Below, piece after piece: positions 13,055 through 13,148 of a stretch of 13,148 bases of DNA (position 1 is the first letter of the stretch; each line of letters opens with the position of its first letter). This DNA is from Pseudomonadota bacterium (GTDB taxonomy: Bacteria; Myxococcota; Bradymonadia; UBA4248). The notes under the pieces are model-generated. The model searched no databases. It had not been told where the DNA came from and saw only the letters and a program-made list of their open reading frames with translations. The DNA lies in contig JAGBXG010000432.1 in assembly GCA_017629415.1 (NCBI GenBank), forward strand, positions 1 through 13,148, read 5' to 3'. The position numbers and the translations under genes were made by a program.

Positions 13055-13148
13055 CGCAATATGAGACGTTTTTTGTGGGTTGAACAATTCGGATTTTCTG
13101 CAGTTTTTTGCCGCAGAATGGATGTGATTTCGCTCATCAAATCAAACA
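13055..13148. other. Window-end region without a supportable gene
   Basis: On the - strand a frame is open from the window edge (MSEITSILRQKTAENPN in the middle) into the repeat, stopping at 12973-12975. On the + strand an ATG at about 13119 starts MDVISLIKSN and runs off the edge with no ribosome-binding site. A small inverted repeat TTCTGC/GCAGAA lies at 13096-13118. Either frame could belong to a neighbouring gene, but neither can be decided from 94 bases. Confidence 0.3.

Noticed and set aside
5154..13081. TTTTGTGGGTT near both repeat copies as a target-site duplication
   Set aside because: The 11-base match lies at different distances from the repeat ends and at only one side of each copy, so it is more likely chance.

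Overview
The window looks like chromosomal DNA from a didermic bacterium of the Myxococcota/deltaproteobacterial sphere with an unusually modest GC content. This assignment is an inference from three things: an informational operon with a YlxR protein fused to an L7Ae-like domain, lipoproteins with repeated Cys-rich modules of the DGxETDVDCGG type that are common in myxobacterial surface proteins, and bacterial lamin-tail-like domains. I cannot name a species. Every gene I accept is on the + strand.

Bases 1-5058 hold the conserved transcription/translation block: the 3' three quarters of nusA (its start lies outside the window), ylxR fused to an L7Ae/YlxQ-like domain, and infB (IF-2, 1016 aa). 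A 191-base spacer before infB carries a hairpin over the ylxR stop, a TATAAT box and a second hairpin, so infB may have its own promoter and a structured leader. A strong intrinsic terminator ends the block at about 5112. The rbfA and truB genes that often follow infB are absent.

Bases 5113-5473 are non-coding. They contain a cluster of GC-rich palindromes, of which 107 bases (5188-5294) recur in inverted orientation at 12948-13054 with only two mismatches. Both copies lie just beyond an intrinsic terminator and together bracket about 7.65 kb of accessory genes.

That bracketed region encodes: an APH-fold small-molecule kinase resembling N-acetylhexosamine kinases (5474-6484); two large modular lipoproteins (6616-9318 and 9478-10920) built from nine DETDVDCGG-type Cys modules, shorter Cys modules and four lamin-tail-like domains; a very small Cys-rich lipoprotein (11054-11221); and a POT/PTR-family proton-coupled peptide transporter (11414-12766). 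The lipoproteins share signal-peptide type, ribosome-binding context and module vocabulary and look like a surface-exposed set. The kinase and transporter are neighbours with no demonstrated link to them. The transporter gene may have suffered a frameshift in its acidic tail, since a matching acidic reading frame continues to 12891, shortly before another terminator.

The last 94 bases hold no gene I can support, only short open stretches on both strands that run off the window end. No rRNA, tRNA, CRISPR array or transposase was seen.
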